A program made the translations under genes and the position numbers. From an uncultured Lachnospiraceae bacterium (GTDB taxonomy: Bacteria > Bacillota > Clostridia > Lachnospirales > Lachnospiraceae), in contig CANQMA010000006.1 in NCBI GenBank assembly GCA_947624875.1, positions 1 to 60,560 on the forward strand: DNA of 60,560 nt. The letters run 5' to 3'. The notes under the pieces were generated by a model. It worked only from the letters and a program-made list of their open reading frames with translations, made no database searches and had not been told where the DNA came from. Numbering within the stretch: position 1 is the first letter of the stretch; every line of letters starts with the position of its first letter. This document shows, one piece after another, positions 59,050-60,560 of this stretch.

Positions 59050-60560
59050 ATGAACGAAAAAATAGAAAATCAGCTGAATCTTGCACTGGAACTCTCTCCA
59101 CAGGAACTGAGAAAATCGCAGGACTTGTCTGTGGGATTTAACGAGGAGAGCCGCACATGGGATTTGATTGTTCGGTATCAGAGTCTGGAGCAGACCGGAC
59201 AGATTCCTGAAATACAAATCAAAGAATTATTAAACGGTTATGCGGTGCTGAATGTCCCTGCAGAGTATGTGGAACGGGTGGCGTCACTGCCGGAGATTAT
59301 TTTTGTGGAAAAACCGAAGCGCCTTGAATTTGCTGTCACAGAAGGGAGAAGAGTTTCCTGTATTCCCCAGGTGCAGGTTCACGATTTTGATGCGGTCAAT
59401 CAGCGGGGAGGAGCGCTGTTCGGAGAAGGCGTGATTATTGGGATTGTAGACAGCGGAATTGATTATACGCACTCCGCTTTTCGAAATCAGGACGGAACAA
59501 CCCGCATATTAAAACTATGGGATCAGATGACAGGAAGAGTCTATGATGAGACAGAAATCAATGAAGCTTTGCGGACGGATGATCCCTACGAACTGGTCAA
59601 TTCCATAGACAGTTCCGGCCATGGAACGCATGTGGCGGGGATTGCAGCGGGAAATTATGCGGAAAATAAAAATGATAATCTGGGAATTGCGACGCAGAGC
59701 CGGTTGATTATTGTGAAAATGGCAAATGCAACGGCGGATTCCTTTCCGTATACAACCCGGTTGATGGAGGGCGTTGACTTTATCATCCGACAGGCGAATG
59801 CTTACCAGATGCCCTTATCGCTCAATATCAGTTTTGGAAATTCCTATGGTTCCCATGACGGTACTTCGCTGTTGTCCACTTATTTGGATTCAGTCATCGA
59901 CGGCAATCAGGTTTCTGTACAGATTGGCGTGGGAAACGAGGGCGACAGTGCGGGGCATACGGGCGGATATGTCACGGAAGGAATGATTGAGGAAATTGAA
60001 CTTCAGGTATCTAATTACCAGAAGTCTTTCAGTATACAGCTTTGGAAAAATTTCTCGGATGTTTTTGAATTACAGATTATTGCGCCATCAGGAAATGCGA
60101 CGGGCGTTTTTAACGAGAGTGCGCGCATATGGAAGTTTTCGTTAGACAATACAAGGATTTCCGTTTTATATGGGACGCCGAAGCCGTTTAGCAGATTTCA
60201 GGAAATTTATATGGAACTGATTCCAAAAAATTCTTACACGGATCCCGGAATCTGGGTGATTCGGATTCTTCCAAAAAGAATTGTTGTCGGCAGATATGAT
60301 TTCTGGCTTCCGGGAACAGTGGCGGTCAATGTCAACACAAAGTTTTTTGCACCGGATCCGGATACGACGCTGACCATTCCGGGGACGACGCTCAAGGCAG
60401 TTTCCGTTGGGGCTTATGACAGCAGTACCGATGTGATGGCTTCTTTTTCAGGCAGAGGATTTTTGCGGGAAAATAATGAAGTAAAGCCAGACCTTGTCGC
60501 TCCGGGGGTCAATGTTATTTCCGCATCCGCCGGAGGAGGGCTGGAAGTGCGCTCTGGCAC
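59050..60560 (+). CDS. Csp-like subtilisin family (S8) protease, 3' truncated by window
   Basis: The 503 visible residues form an S8 protease: short propeptide (about 1-115), catalytic Asp in IIGIVDSGIDYTHS, His in SSGHGTHVAGIAAG and the oxyanion Asn region SLNISFGNS. After VGNEGDSAGHTGGY there is an insertion of about 120 residues before IPGTTLKAVSVGAYD, matching the jelly-roll insert of Csp germination proteases and related clostridial subtilases. The window ends at SGT, just before the expected catalytic Ser. No signal peptide is present, as in Csp proteins. ATG 59050 and ATG 59044 are both in frame with weak ribosome sites. Germination role is inferred from the family. Confidence 0.85.
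   Translation, partial: MNEKIENQLNLALELSPQELRKSQDLSVGFNEESRTWDLIVRYQSLEQTGQIPEIQIKELLNGYAVLNVPAEYVERVASLPEIIFVEKPKRLEFAVTEGRRVSCIPQVQVHDFDAVNQRGGALFGEGVIIGIVDSGIDYTHSAFRNQDGTTRILKLWDQMTGRVYDETEINEALRTDDPYELVNSIDSSGHGTHVAGIAAGNYAENKNDNLGIATQSRLIIVKMANATADSFPYTTRLMEGVDFIIRQANAYQMPLSLNISFGNSYGSHDGTSLLSTYLDSVIDGNQVSVQIGVGNEGDSAGHTGGYVTEGMIEEIELQVSNYQKSFSIQLWKNFSDVFELQIIAPSGNATGVFNESARIWKFSLDNTRISVLYGTPKPFSRFQEIYMELIPKNSYTDPGIWVIRILPKRIVVGRYDFWLPGTVAVNVNTKFFAPDPDTTLTIPGTTLKAVSVGAYDSSTDVMASFSGRGFLRENNEVKPDLVAPGVNVISASAGGGLEVRSG

Overview
The window reads as chromosome of a low-GC, spore-forming Gram-positive anaerobe of the class Clostridia, most likely a Lachnospiraceae. The evidence is spoIIGA-sigE-sigG next to ftsZ, a SpoVD-like penicillin-binding protein inside the division cluster, a clostridial AddAB pair, a YlmC/YmxH sporulation protein, a Csp-like subtilase, and secreted proteins ending in a lysine-rich Fn3-like domain common in Lachnospiraceae. 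No rRNA, tRNA, CRISPR array or prophage was seen.

Layout. 1-5 kb: the PASTA-repeat end of a PrkC-type kinase, rsgA, rpe, then a YtrA-type GntR regulator with its own palindromic operator, an ABC ATPase/permease pair and a GIY-YIG protein. 5.1-6.4 kb: an Rpn-family PD-(D/E)XK nuclease gene with a structured leader, followed by three tandem 67-bp repeats. 6.4-8.7 kb: ychF and lgt. 8.8-20.4 kb: a division and cell-wall cluster, mraZ-rsmH-ftsL-pbp-spoVD-mraY-murD-ftsW-divIB-ftsZ, without murG. 20.4-25.4 kb: an ECF sigma/anti-sigma-like cassette with a small exported protein, then spoIIGA-sigE-sigG-ylmC. 25.4-30.6 kb: nrdR, yqeG, divergent aroE and a fused aroD-aroK, efp, and a D-2-hydroxyacid dehydrogenase. 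30.7-44.6 kb: the accessory region. It holds four secreted carbohydrate-binding proteins and four GH128-type (Asl1-like) glycoside hydrolases, interrupted by an SSB-like gene and a second rpn copy. 44.6-60.5 kb: a lysine riboswitch controlling dapA-dapB, a small acidic lipoprotein, an amidase with a SPOR domain, glutamine-dependent nadE, an FMN_bind-like membrane protein, addB-addA, an S66 carboxypeptidase, and the start of a Csp-like subtilase that runs off the window.

How it works together. Most of the window is conserved housekeeping: peptidoglycan precursor synthesis and septation feeding into the FtsZ ring, the mother-cell and forespore sigma factors of sporulation, the shikimate and lysine/DAP pathways, and AddAB repair.

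Two regions stand out. (1) The secreted GH128/CBM family looks like a tool set for binding and cutting beta-1,3-glucan at the cell surface. Three hydrolases and all four binding proteins share a basic Fn3-like C-terminal domain, and the fourth hydrolase is tethered by a membrane anchor. (2) The two rpn loci are about 99.5% identical over an 871-bp block that includes their leaders, yet have different C-termini. Inside each gene a strong Shine-Dalgarno and in-frame ATG could produce the C-terminal 63 or 68 residues as a separate small protein. This matches the intragenic toxin-antitoxin arrangement reported for E. coli Rpn defence genes, here in a Gram-positive.
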